Assembly (NCBI GenBank): GCA_964453575.1 | Contig: CAYVRW010000030.1 | Span: 1 to 24,334, forward strand | Direction of reading: 5' to 3' | Length of the DNA: 24,334 nt | DNA from: JABDBK01 sp964453575 | Lineage (GTDB): Bacteria > Pseudomonadota > Gammaproteobacteria > DSM-16500 | Shown here: positions 7,380 through 15,513 of the stretch, piece after piece | Layout of the letters: each line of letters opens with the position of its first letter | Position numbering within the stretch: position 1 is the first letter of the stretch | Translations under genes and position numbers: made by a program | Notes under the pieces: generated by a model | What the model saw: only the letters and a program-made list of their open reading frames with translations | Told to the model about the DNA's origin: nothing | The model's database searches: none

Positions 7380-9662
7380 TTAGCTTTTCTTATTCTCCAT
7401 TGCCTTAAGTAATGCACTGCCTAAAGCGGTGTCTTTTGATCCTAACTGGCTACTTTCGCGATGTCTTTGCGGAGCAGAAACAGGAACATTTGGGCGTTCT
7501 ATTGATTTTTCAGCCTTAAGCTTCATGCTTAACTGAATGCGCTTACGCTGCAAATCCACTTCCAATACTTTGACTTTTACAATGGCTCCGATTTTTATAA
7601 AATCGTGTGGATTTTTAATACGTTGCTCAGAAAGCATAGAAATATGCACTAATCCATCCTGATGGACACCTATATCAACAAATGCACCAAAATTTGCAAC
7701 ATTAGTCACAACACCTTCTAAAATCATCCCTATTTTCAAGTCCGAAATTGTTTCTATTCCCTCTTGAAAATTTGCGGTTTTAAATTCAGGGCGTGGATCC
7801 CGACCAGGTTTTTCAAGCTCTTTGATAATATCTGTAACAGTCGGTATCCCAAACACCTCGTCAGTATAGTCACGCGGATTTAGACTTCGTAGTATAGTTA
7901 TATTACCCATGATTTCTTTAATCGATTTATGCTGCTTAACAAGAATTTTTTCCACGATTGAATATGCTTCAGGATGCACTGCAGAGGCATCAAGAGGATT
8001 GTCTGCATTCATAATTCTTAAAAATCCAGCCGCTTGTTCAAATGCTTTATCACCTAATCTTGAAACTTTTTTTAATTGAGAACGATTTCTAAATGCACCA
8101 TGCTCATCACGAAATTTAATAACATTATTAGCTATGGTGTCATTAAGCCCTGCAACACAAGCGAGCAATGGCGCTGAAGCTGTATTCACATCAACCCCTA
8201 CTGCATTCACACAATCTTCCATGACTGAATGTAAACTGCGAGATAGTTTAACTTGATTTACATCATGCTGATACTGACCCACACCAATGGATTTAGGGTC
8301 AATTTTAACAAGCTCCGCGAGTGGATCTTGTAATCGCCGCCCAATAGAAACTGCCCCGCGAAACGAGACATCTAAGTCAGGAAATTCGATAGAAGCTAAT
8401 TCTGATGCTGAATAAACTGATGCACCCGCTTCTGAAATAACAATACATGTCAATTTCAGCTCTGGATACTTCTTTTTAAGTTCTGATACAAGCTTGTCTG
8501 TTTCACGAGATGCCGTACCATTGCCAATACTCACTAATTCGACTTTAAATTCTTTACAAAGCTTCGCTAATATTATTAAAGAACTATCCCAATCATTATG
8601 TGGTGCATGTGGAAAGATAGTGGTATGCGTTAATAATTTGCCGGTTCCATCAATGATAACAACTTTAACTCCCGTACGTAAGCCAGGATCAAGGCCTAGG
8701 GTCACACGAGAACCTGCGGGGGACGTCATCAGTAAGTTTCGAAGGTTATTAGCAAAAACATTAATAGCCTCTTCATCCGCATTTTCACGCAGACGCGTCA
8801 TCAGCTCTAACTCCAATTTTAAAAAAATCTTAATTCGCCAAGTCCAGCTCACTGTCTCATATAACCATGCATCAGCCGGTCTATTTTTTTGATAAACATT
8901 CCATGTATCTTGAATTTGCTTAATACAGATAGCTGTTTCTTCGTCAGTGAGAGTCAATGAAACATTAAGTATGCCTTCACGTTGACCTCGAAAAAGTGCT
9001 AATGCGCGATGTGATGGTATTTTTTTAATAGGTTCTTGATAATTAAAATAATCAGAAAATTTATTACCTTCTGTTTCTTTACCTTTGATCACCTCACATC
9101 TTACAAGTCCATGATCCCACAAATAATGACGCAAACTACCTAACAAATCATAATTTTCTGAAAATTGTTCCATCAAAATATGTCTTGCGCCATCAAGTGC
9201 GTCTTTTATGGTATGAATTCCTTTTTTCACATCAATAAACTTCTGTGCAGAAATGTCGACATCATTCTCTGGATTCGCCAAAATACCAGTAGCCAATGGT
9301 AAAAGGCCTGCTTCTTTAGCGATTTGCGCTTTTGTACGACGCTTTGGTTTATAGGGTAAATATAAATCTTCTAAACTTGCTTTGTTATTTGCTTGTAGAA
9401 TACGTTTTTCTAATTCAGGGGTTAATTTATTTTGCTCTATGATACTTTTTAAGATAGTCTCACGCCTATCATTTAACTCACGCAAATAATATAATCGCTC
9501 TTCTAAGTTACGTAATTGGGTATCACTTAAACCACCCGTGGCTTCTTTGCGATACCGAGAAATAAATGGAACAGTTGCACCACCATCTAATAATTCAATA
9601 GCGACTGTAACTTGTTGAACTGAAACTTTTAATTCTGCCGCGATACTTGTACTGATATTCAT
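7380..9662 (-). CDS. tex: Tex-type RNA-binding transcription accessory protein
   Basis: 760 residues, close to the 773 of the E. coli homologue YhgF/Tex. The order of domains is standard: an N-terminal helical part with FISRYRKEATGGL (33-45) and YLPYKPKRRT (101-110); an RNase-H-like YqgF fold starting with GLDPGLRTG (323-331); helix-hairpin-helix modules around FRNRSQLKKVSRLGDKAFEQAAGFLR; and a C-terminal S1 RNA-binding domain at about 643-715 (GVVTNVANFGAFVDIG). Tex binds nucleic acid and is associated with transcription and with tolerance of stress in several bacteria. The ATG at 9660-9662 follows TAGG at six-base spacing. It diverges from the DEAD-box helicase gene. Confidence 0.95.
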   Translation of the reverse strand: MNISTSIAAELKVSVQQVTVAIELLDGGATVPFISRYRKEATGGLSDTQLRNLEERLYYLRELNDRRETILKSIIEQNKLTPELEKRILQANNKASLEDLYLPYKPKRRTKAQIAKEAGLLPLATGILANPENDVDISAQKFIDVKKGIHTIKDALDGARHILMEQFSENYDLLGSLRHYLWDHGLVRCEVIKGKETEGNKFSDYFNYQEPIKKIPSHRALALFRGQREGILNVSLTLTDEETAICIKQIQDTWNVYQKNRPADAWLYETVSWTWRIKIFLKLELELMTRLRENADEEAINVFANNLRNLLMTSPAGSRVTLGLDPGLRTGVKVVIIDGTGKLLTHTTIFPHAPHNDWDSSLIILAKLCKEFKVELVSIGNGTASRETDKLVSELKKKYPELKLTCIVISEAGASVYSASELASIEFPDLDVSFRGAVSIGRRLQDPLAELVKIDPKSIGVGQYQHDVNQVKLSRSLHSVMEDCVNAVGVDVNTASAPLLACVAGLNDTIANNVIKFRDEHGAFRNRSQLKKVSRLGDKAFEQAAGFLRIMNADNPLDASAVHPEAYSIVEKILVKQHKSIKEIMGNITILRSLNPRDYTDEVFGIPTVTDIIKELEKPGRDPRPEFKTANFQEGIETISDLKIGMILEGVVTNVANFGAFVDIGVHQDGLVHISMLSEQRIKNPHDFIKIGAIVKVKVLEVDLQRKRIQLSMKLKAEKSIERPNVPVSAPQRHRESSQLGSKDTALGSALLKAMENKKS

Positions 9663-9718
9663 AATAACCTAGGTTTGAGTGAACGTTGTAGAGATTTGCG
9701 GGGTTATGCAAGATGCTG

Positions 9719-9748
9719 ATTTTAACCACTAATGTTGCTTGGAATCAA
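9719..9748 (-). promoter_or_regulatory. Candidate tex promoter
   Basis: Minus-strand TTGATT (9743-9748) and TAAAAT (9719-9724) are spaced by 18 bp, about 55 bp upstream of the tex start. The fit is modest. Confidence 0.35.
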
Positions 9749-9785
9749 GTAAATACAATAATCAGTATCGTTCAGTTTTTAAACA

Positions 9786-9794
9786 TGATATAAT
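9786..9794 (+). promoter_or_regulatory. Extended -10 promoter of the helicase gene
   Basis: TGATATAAT is a perfect extended -10 element (TG, one base, TATAAT). No good -35 box is seen at the usual distance, which is common for this promoter class. It lies 47 bases upstream of the helicase ATG. Confidence 0.65.
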
Positions 9795-9841
9795 CTCACT
9801 TTAAATCAAATAATAAAATTAGCAATATAAATAGGACCATA

Positions 9842-11065
9842 ATGAGCTTCGATTCTTTTAAGTTAGACACACGCATTTTAGCGAATATACAAAAATTAGG
9901 TTATAAAATACCCACCCCGATTCAAGAGCAAAGCATACAACCCATTCTTGCAGGTCAAGATGTCATGGGTTTAGCGCAAACGGGCACGGGCAAAACAGCA
10001 GCATTTGCATTGCCTATTTTACAACGATTACTCAAAGGTCCGCGCGGCACGGCTCGAGCTCTTATCGTGGCACCTACACGCGAATTAGCTCAACAAATTC
10101 ATGATAGTATCACCGAGTTTTGTAGCGGCACAGGATTACGCAGTATAACGCTGTATGGTGGAGTCAATATCAATACCCAAATAAAAAATTTAAAACGAGG
10201 CGTTGAAATCATCGTTGCTTGCCCTGGACGTTTACTAGACCATGTTGAACAAAAAACAGTTACCCTATCCCAGATTGAAGTATTAGTACTGGATGAAGCT
10301 GATCAAATGTTTGATATGGGGTTTTTGCCCAGTATACGAAAAATATTGCGACACTTACCAAAAAAACGACAGACATTATTATTTTCCGCAACCATGCCGC
10401 CGGCAATTAAACAATTAGCGCACGAAGTTTTGCACGAACCCGTAACGGTACAAATAGGTCATAGCGCTCCTGCAACAAGTGTTAAACAAACGTTATATCC
10501 GGTCGAACAGCATCTCAAAGAAGCATTACTCATTAAGATTTTACAAAAAAATATTAGTGATTCGGTACTTATTTTTACTCGCACAAAACATCGCGCAAAA
10601 AAATTAGCACAAACACTAGAACAAGCTGGTTTCAAAGCGACTTCATTACAAGGCAATCTATCACAGAATAAACGTCAAAGTGCCATGAACGGCTTCAGAG
10701 ATGGCACATTACAAATTTTAGTGGCAACCGATATTGCTTCGCGCGGCATTGATGTACTGAGTATTTCACACGTCATCAATTACGATATACCAGATACCGT
10801 TGAGGCTTATACACACCGTATTGGACGCACAGGGCGCGCTGACAAAACAGGCGAAGCATTTACTCTTATTACAAGCGAAGATTACTCCCAAGTACGCAAT
10901 ATTGAACGTGTGATAGGACATAAACTTGACCAATGTAAATTGGATGATTTTAACTATAACGCTGCAGGACCTGCCAAAAGCACTCTAGGCAGTCATTTCA
11001 ACAAGAGTACTCCAAGGACTTCTTTTAAAACGCGTAATACTGGAAAAGTGAGGTTAAATACTTAA
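9842..11065 (+). CDS. rhlE: DEAD-box RNA helicase, RhlE-like
   Basis: A 407-residue ATP-dependent RNA helicase, expected to act in RNA or ribosome remodelling. All family motifs are in place: the Q motif GYKIPTPIQEQ (20-30), motif I AQTGTGKT (45-52), Ia PTREL (78-82), Ib near ACPGR (126-130), motif II DEAD (151-154), motif III SAT (182-184) and motif VI HRIGRTGR. The opening MSFDSF and the short basic C-terminal tail match RhlE better than SrmB or DeaD, but the subfamily was assigned by eye. AGGA (9833-9836) five bases before the ATG supports the start. Its end faces the amidase gene 21 bp away, with no hairpin between them. Confidence 0.9.
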   Translation: MSFDSFKLDTRILANIQKLGYKIPTPIQEQSIQPILAGQDVMGLAQTGTGKTAAFALPILQRLLKGPRGTARALIVAPTRELAQQIHDSITEFCSGTGLRSITLYGGVNINTQIKNLKRGVEIIVACPGRLLDHVEQKTVTLSQIEVLVLDEADQMFDMGFLPSIRKILRHLPKKRQTLLFSATMPPAIKQLAHEVLHEPVTVQIGHSAPATSVKQTLYPVEQHLKEALLIKILQKNISDSVLIFTRTKHRAKKLAQTLEQAGFKATSLQGNLSQNKRQSAMNGFRDGTLQILVATDIASRGIDVLSISHVINYDIPDTVEAYTHRIGRTGRADKTGEAFTLITSEDYSQVRNIERVIGHKLDQCKLDDFNYNAAGPAKSTLGSHFNKSTPRTSFKTRNTGKVRLNT

Positions 11066-11086
11066 CAAACCACGTTTCCCGACTAT

Positions 11087-11908
11087 TTACAATTTACTGG
11101 CTTTTCTATGAGTTAAAACAGGAAATTTACGCCGTAATTGATGTAAAAACTCTAGATCAATATCGCTACATACGATACCCGTCTCTTTCGCAAGGGCGGC
11201 GCTTACATCACCCCATGGATTGACTATCATGCTATGCCCATAAGTTCTTCTTTGATTGGCATGAATGCCCGTTTGTGCTGCTGCTATCATATAAACCTGA
11301 TTTTCTATAGCTCTTGCACGAATTAAAACTTCCCAATGGGCCGCGCCTGTGGGAACTGTAAAAGCTGAAGGTAACGCGATAAATTCCGCACCTTTTTCTT
11401 GCATAGCCCTAAAAAATTCTGGAAAACGTAAGTCATAACATATAGCTAAACCACATTTACCCAAGGGTGAATCAAAAACAATGATATCTTGACCTGGATA
11501 AATGATTTGCGACTCTTGATGAACTTCTTCTTCATTAGGCAAGGTTACATCAAATAAATGGATTTTATTGTAACGTGCAACACATTCGCCGCTAGCATTA
11601 AAAACCAACGTAGCTGCATAAACTTTATTATTATGGTCTGCAACCGCTAAAGGAATGGTTCCACCCACAATCCATACGCTTTTTTGTTTTGCTTCATGAC
11701 TAAGAAAATCTTGTACTGTACCATATCCAAAGACTTCTTTATGGTTGATTTTATTTTGCGGAGAACCCATGAAAGAAAAATTTTCCGGCAGCACAACAAG
11801 CTTTGCGCCAGCATCTGCTGCTTGTTGAATAAAGCGTCTTGCTTGCTCTAAATTATAAGCTACATCATCGGTGGAACACATTTGGATAGCAGCAAGACAT
11901 TTTTCCAT
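11087..11908 (-). CDS. Carbon-nitrogen hydrolase, Nit1-like (deaminated glutathione amidase type)
   Basis: A nitrilase-superfamily amidase. Counting from the ATG at 11906-11908 it has 273 residues and the catalytic triad Glu42 (LPENF), Lys115 (YNKIHLFD) and Cys157 (LAICYDLRFPE). The stretch GAAHWEVLIRARAIENQ is characteristic of the Nit1 branch, which hydrolyses deaminated glutathione and so repairs a transaminase by-product; that specificity is inferred from resemblance. An upstream ATG at 11950 is in frame but would overlap the permease gene by 37 bp. The chosen start lies five bases after the permease stop, with an AAGG sequence upstream, so the two genes probably form an operon. Confidence 0.87.
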   Translation of the reverse strand: MEKCLAAIQMCSTDDVAYNLEQARRFIQQAADAGAKLVVLPENFSFMGSPQNKINHKEVFGYGTVQDFLSHEAKQKSVWIVGGTIPLAVADHNNKVYAATLVFNASGECVARYNKIHLFDVTLPNEEEVHQESQIIYPGQDIIVFDSPLGKCGLAICYDLRFPEFFRAMQEKGAEFIALPSAFTVPTGAAHWEVLIRARAIENQVYMIAAAQTGIHANQRRTYGHSMIVNPWGDVSAALAKETGIVCSDIDLEFLHQLRRKFPVLTHRKASKL

Positions 11909-11913
11909 ATTTT

Positions 11914-13326
11914 TTATCGCCTTTTTTGCAGTAATAAAGGAATAATACAACAGAGTAAAATACCTGTAATTAAAATAGCTTCATATTTAACAATATTGCC
12001 CACAGCAAGTTGGGTAGGCGGCAAAAATCCTAAAATAATTGCACTCACACAGGTCAAAATACCTATGCCGCAAACTATCCATACTCCCAACTTACCTCCA
12101 GGAATATGATAAGCTCTCTTTACCTGCGCATGTTTGTAACGCAACCGTATCGCCGCAGAAAACATCAATATATAGAATAACAATGCTAATTGTGCCGTAA
12201 GGTTAGACAATATCCAATATGAACTATTAACGCTAGGCATAATAAAAAATACACCGCATAATACAGTGACAATCGCACCTTGCAGCAATAAAATTCCCAC
12301 CGGCATATTTTTCTTATTTTGTTTGGACACAAAACTTGGTAATTTGTTATCTCTTGTTGCCACCAGTAACCCTCTTGCGGGCCCTAAGATCCAAACCGTG
12401 GCGCCCCCCAAACTACCCATAATAATTAACACTGCAATCACTGGAATAAACCAAGCCATATGATAGGCATTAAAAAATATACCGAAGGCTTCAATAAATC
12501 CTGATACCAAATTAAGTTTTTCAATAGGTATAACAATAGTAATAGCAAGACATGCCGATACAAGGGTAAACAAAATAATAACCGCCGAACAAATAAGTGC
12601 TAAAGGATAGGTACGCTCGGGGTGACGCACATCACCCGCATGCACTGCGGACATTTCAATACCCATCAATCCAAATAAAATATTGGTAAAAAAAGCAAGA
12701 TCACGATAACTATTTAAATGAGGAAAAAAATCCTTAACCGTAAAATTAATATGGGTAGGTTTATCCAGATAAAGCCACACAAAACCTAATCCAGCAATGA
12801 GCAGCATGGGAAAAATCGTACCGATCACAGCACCAATGGAGACAAATACACTGGATACTCGCAGTCCCAAGCAGTTAATAAATGTCATGCCCCAATAGGC
12901 ACATAAAATGACGGTTAACATAAAAAACTTATTTTCAACCAAGGCAGGATTGATTAAATAAGCCACGATACTCGCAATAAATGCAAATATCGTCGGATAC
13001 CAAACGACATTATAAATCCACTGTAACCAAATCGTTAGAAAACCCCACTTGGGCCCAAAGGCTTCCCGCACCCAAACATAAACACCGCCGGTATTTGGCC
13101 AGCCGGTTGCTAATTCGGCTGTCACAAGAATGGTAGGAACAAAAAATAAAATAGCTGCAATTAAATAGAAAAACACCATGGAAAAACCATATTCCGCGCC
13201 CACGGTCAAACTGCGCAAGTTATCAATGGCGATAACATTTATCATGATTAGCGCAAATAAACTTAAACTTTTATGTGTATTATTTATACTTAAGCCCATA
13301 GAATTACATATTCCCATTGTATGCAT
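11914..13326 (-). CDS. APC-family amino acid permease/antiporter, GadC-like
   Basis: A 470-residue inner-membrane protein with about 12 hydrophobic helices of the amino acid-polyamine-organocation family. The segment GWPNTGGVYVWVREAFG (75-91) is the conserved helix 2-3 region, and the order of hydrophobic blocks matches the glutamate/GABA antiporter branch. The substrate is not certain. The start is ambiguous: Met1 (13326), Met4 and Met10 are all in frame and none has a good ribosome-binding sequence; Met1 would leave a leader of only about 14 bases after the promoter at 13347-13375. It is followed after five bases by the Nit1-like amidase. Confidence 0.85.
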   Translation of the reverse strand: MHTMGICNSMGLSINNTHKSLSLFALIMINVIAIDNLRSLTVGAEYGFSMVFFYLIAAILFFVPTILVTAELATGWPNTGGVYVWVREAFGPKWGFLTIWLQWIYNVVWYPTIFAFIASIVAYLINPALVENKFFMLTVILCAYWGMTFINCLGLRVSSVFVSIGAVIGTIFPMLLIAGLGFVWLYLDKPTHINFTVKDFFPHLNSYRDLAFFTNILFGLMGIEMSAVHAGDVRHPERTYPLALICSAVIILFTLVSACLAITIVIPIEKLNLVSGFIEAFGIFFNAYHMAWFIPVIAVLIIMGSLGGATVWILGPARGLLVATRDNKLPSFVSKQNKKNMPVGILLLQGAIVTVLCGVFFIMPSVNSSYWILSNLTAQLALLFYILMFSAAIRLRYKHAQVKRAYHIPGGKLGVWIVCGIGILTCVSAIILGFLPPTQLAVGNIVKYEAILITGILLCCIIPLLLQKRR

Positions 13327-13346
13327 AAAATCAGTACATCTTTCGC

Positions 13347-13375
13347 ATCATAAGCAGGTAAAGACGGATAGTCAA
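13347..13375 (-). promoter_or_regulatory. Sigma-70 promoter of the permease-amidase pair
   Basis: Minus-strand TTGACT (13370-13375) and TATGAT (13347-13352) are spaced by 17 bp. The -35 box contains the TGA stop codon (13372-13374) of the upstream gene, so the promoter overlaps the end of that gene. Confidence 0.75.
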
Positions 13376-15489
13376 ATAAAACCATTCCTCGCAGGGTTAT
13401 GAGGAGTGGTGTCCGGTTTTTTTATGGTTTGACGAATAGAACCTTGACTAAACATACGTAAACCGCTGCCCGAAGTGGGGCTTGGTAAAGATGTAACGCT
13501 TTCAATATCACAAACCTCAGATGGGAAATGCTTTTGTCCCCTATTTAGATTAGGCCGTCCTACCCCGAAAGTCAGATGGGACAAAGGCACCGAATTAAGT
13601 TCATGGGTAACTTCCGTGGGTCTTTTGCGGCAACATGTTTCTCCAATATAATAAGCACCTGCGACTAAACATGCACCTATCCCGCCCGCACTCAAACTTG
13701 CTGTTGCAATAGTCAGGGCTGACATTTCAGCAATCAATCCCCATACGGTAAAAGCACATGCCACCAAAGTAAAAGCAAGTAACCCATAGCAAATTGCCCG
13801 CTTCCACGGTTTATTTATCAAACTCGTATACCAAGGGTCGCGTGGCAGTTCAGGCTCTTTCGGTTCGGCTTCAGGTTCCTGATTTTTGGGCGCAGATGAC
13901 TCTATATTATTTTCCAAATGATCGATACGCTCTTTTACTGCTAACATAATGGGATCATTATCAAGACGAATACAAATTTCATTAACTATTTCATATGCTT
14001 TGGTAAATCGACTGATTTCTGGCATCGCATTTAATTCTTTTCGCTTATTTTCCAGTTTGCCTTCGATTTGTTTTAACAATATTAGATTCGATGCGGAAGG
14101 GCCTGATGACAAAAGATCAAATTCCTGTTTAATTTGCTGCAATTCTTGGGTAAAAATATGATAAAAAAGTTCACGCCATTTTTGATTTAATATATCTTTT
14201 CTTGATTCTTTAAAATCAACAGGTTTAATAGGCGGCACTGGGTCCGCTGGTTTAATTTTTCTAATCTCACCTTCGACTTCTTGACTAAAAGCAAGATCTG
14301 CTTCATTTAAGATCCTCGTTTTATTAAGAAGAGGCCTTTGTGCAACTTCATTTAAAAATTTTTTTGCAGCATTTATAAAATTATCTTCGACTAATTTTTC
14401 AACCTGAGGCAATCCTTCGCGCTTATATTGATAAAGCTCTCGGTACTGAAGTTCTGATTTTAAAATGGTAGACTTCAGCTTAAATGTTGCAAATTGCTCG
14501 TGTAAAAGCTCATATATTCCATTGATAGCAGACAAATTTGCGCTAACATTATGAAGTAGATAAGAAGTATTTTGATAATATTGACTTAATAATAATTCAA
14601 ATTCTCTAACCGGCTTAGCTAAATTTTCTATAAGTTTTTCGACAGCTTCAATTTTTAAAAATTTATCATGCTGTTTATTCCATATTGATTTTTTATAAGC
14701 TTCGAATTCATCTTTGTATTCAGCTTGAAATTCTTGCACATAGTAAACATCTAATTTCAAATTTGGATGTAAGCTTTCTCTTTTTTCTCTACGTTGAGTA
14801 AATGCCAATTTGCAGCAAAGTATATCTTGTTGCAGCTCTTGATTTAATGCATTAAGAATTTTTGCTAAAAATTGTTCTTGCTTTTTGAGCTTTCCTAATG
14901 TGTCAGATTCAGAATGATCTAATCTAAGCTCTTCTGACATCAACCATGTCAGCATTTCTTTTAAATCAGTGGAATTTTTTTCGGCAACATCTATTTTATA
15001 GCATTGTAATGCTTGTTTTGTTTCTTCCAAACGTGCATTAAAATGAGTAATTTTTTTGATTAATGCATCAAACCTTTCATGCAGAACAACTTTATCTTCT
15101 GATTTATCTTCTAAGACAGCAAGCTCACTTGCCACAGGTTTTTGTAAAAAAACCTCTATCGCTTGAATTCGATACCATTGAATAATCAATTGCAATCCAT
15201 CGCATAATGGCTTATAGGTTTCAGACACACCTAACAATTGCGATTCCATTTGAATGTTTTCAAGCATGAATTTAAACGTTTGATCAATACTTTCAATGGA
15301 TTGAAAAGTATCATCAGCTTTATTTAAAAAGTTTTCAAAAATAAGTTTATCAAATGAGTCAGATAAATGTTTAATGGGTGTGTTAACAGGGAAAACAACA
15401 ATTTTATCTTGTAGATGAAGTTGCGTATTCCTAATATGAAGCAATAATTGCGAAGCATCATCTTGATTTTTTTCTTCTGTTCCAGGCAT
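13372..15489 (-). CDS. Unknown helix-rich protein with C-terminal two-helix membrane module (paralog B)
   Basis: 705 residues from the ATG at 15487-15489, which has AAGGA eight bases upstream; a TTG 24 bases earlier is in frame but less likely. No family is recognised. The first 550 residues are rich in Glu, Lys, Gln and Leu and look almost entirely helical, probably with coiled coils. Then comes PWYTSLINKPWKRA (552-565), two hydrophobic helices (about 566-587 and 590-616), a CCRKR sequence (619-623) and a polar tail of about 80 residues. The region from PWY to the second helix is clearly related to the end of the upstream gene, so the two are tandem paralogs, at least over this part. There is no signal peptide. 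The gene follows paralog A after 24 bp and is presumably cotranscribed with it. An effector or membrane-tether role is possible but unproven. Confidence 0.85.
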   Translation of the reverse strand: MPGTEEKNQDDASQLLLHIRNTQLHLQDKIVVFPVNTPIKHLSDSFDKLIFENFLNKADDTFQSIESIDQTFKFMLENIQMESQLLGVSETYKPLCDGLQLIIQWYRIQAIEVFLQKPVASELAVLEDKSEDKVVLHERFDALIKKITHFNARLEETKQALQCYKIDVAEKNSTDLKEMLTWLMSEELRLDHSESDTLGKLKKQEQFLAKILNALNQELQQDILCCKLAFTQRREKRESLHPNLKLDVYYVQEFQAEYKDEFEAYKKSIWNKQHDKFLKIEAVEKLIENLAKPVREFELLLSQYYQNTSYLLHNVSANLSAINGIYELLHEQFATFKLKSTILKSELQYRELYQYKREGLPQVEKLVEDNFINAAKKFLNEVAQRPLLNKTRILNEADLAFSQEVEGEIRKIKPADPVPPIKPVDFKESRKDILNQKWRELFYHIFTQELQQIKQEFDLLSSGPSASNLILLKQIEGKLENKRKELNAMPEISRFTKAYEIVNEICIRLDNDPIMLAVKERIDHLENNIESSAPKNQEPEAEPKEPELPRDPWYTSLINKPWKRAICYGLLAFTLVACAFTVWGLIAEMSALTIATASLSAGGIGACLVAGAYYIGETCCRKRPTEVTHELNSVPLSHLTFGVGRPNLNRGQKHFPSEVCDIESVTSLPSPTSGSGLRMFSQGSIRQTIKKPDTTPHNPARNGFI

Positions 15490-15513
15490 AAGACTTTTCC
15501 TTGCTCTTATCAA

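Noticed and set aside
8494..8892. 132-codon open frame on the plus strand inside tex
   Set aside because: Shadow of the strongly conserved tex coding sequence, with no start signal of its own.
11909..11950. Longer N-terminus for the Nit1-like amidase
   Set aside because: It would overlap the permease gene by 37 bp and adds residues (MYYSFITAKKAIKN) not expected before the conserved amidase start.
15490..15513. TTG start for paralog B
   Set aside because: The ATG at 15489 has AAGGA eight bases upstream, which is a far better initiation site.
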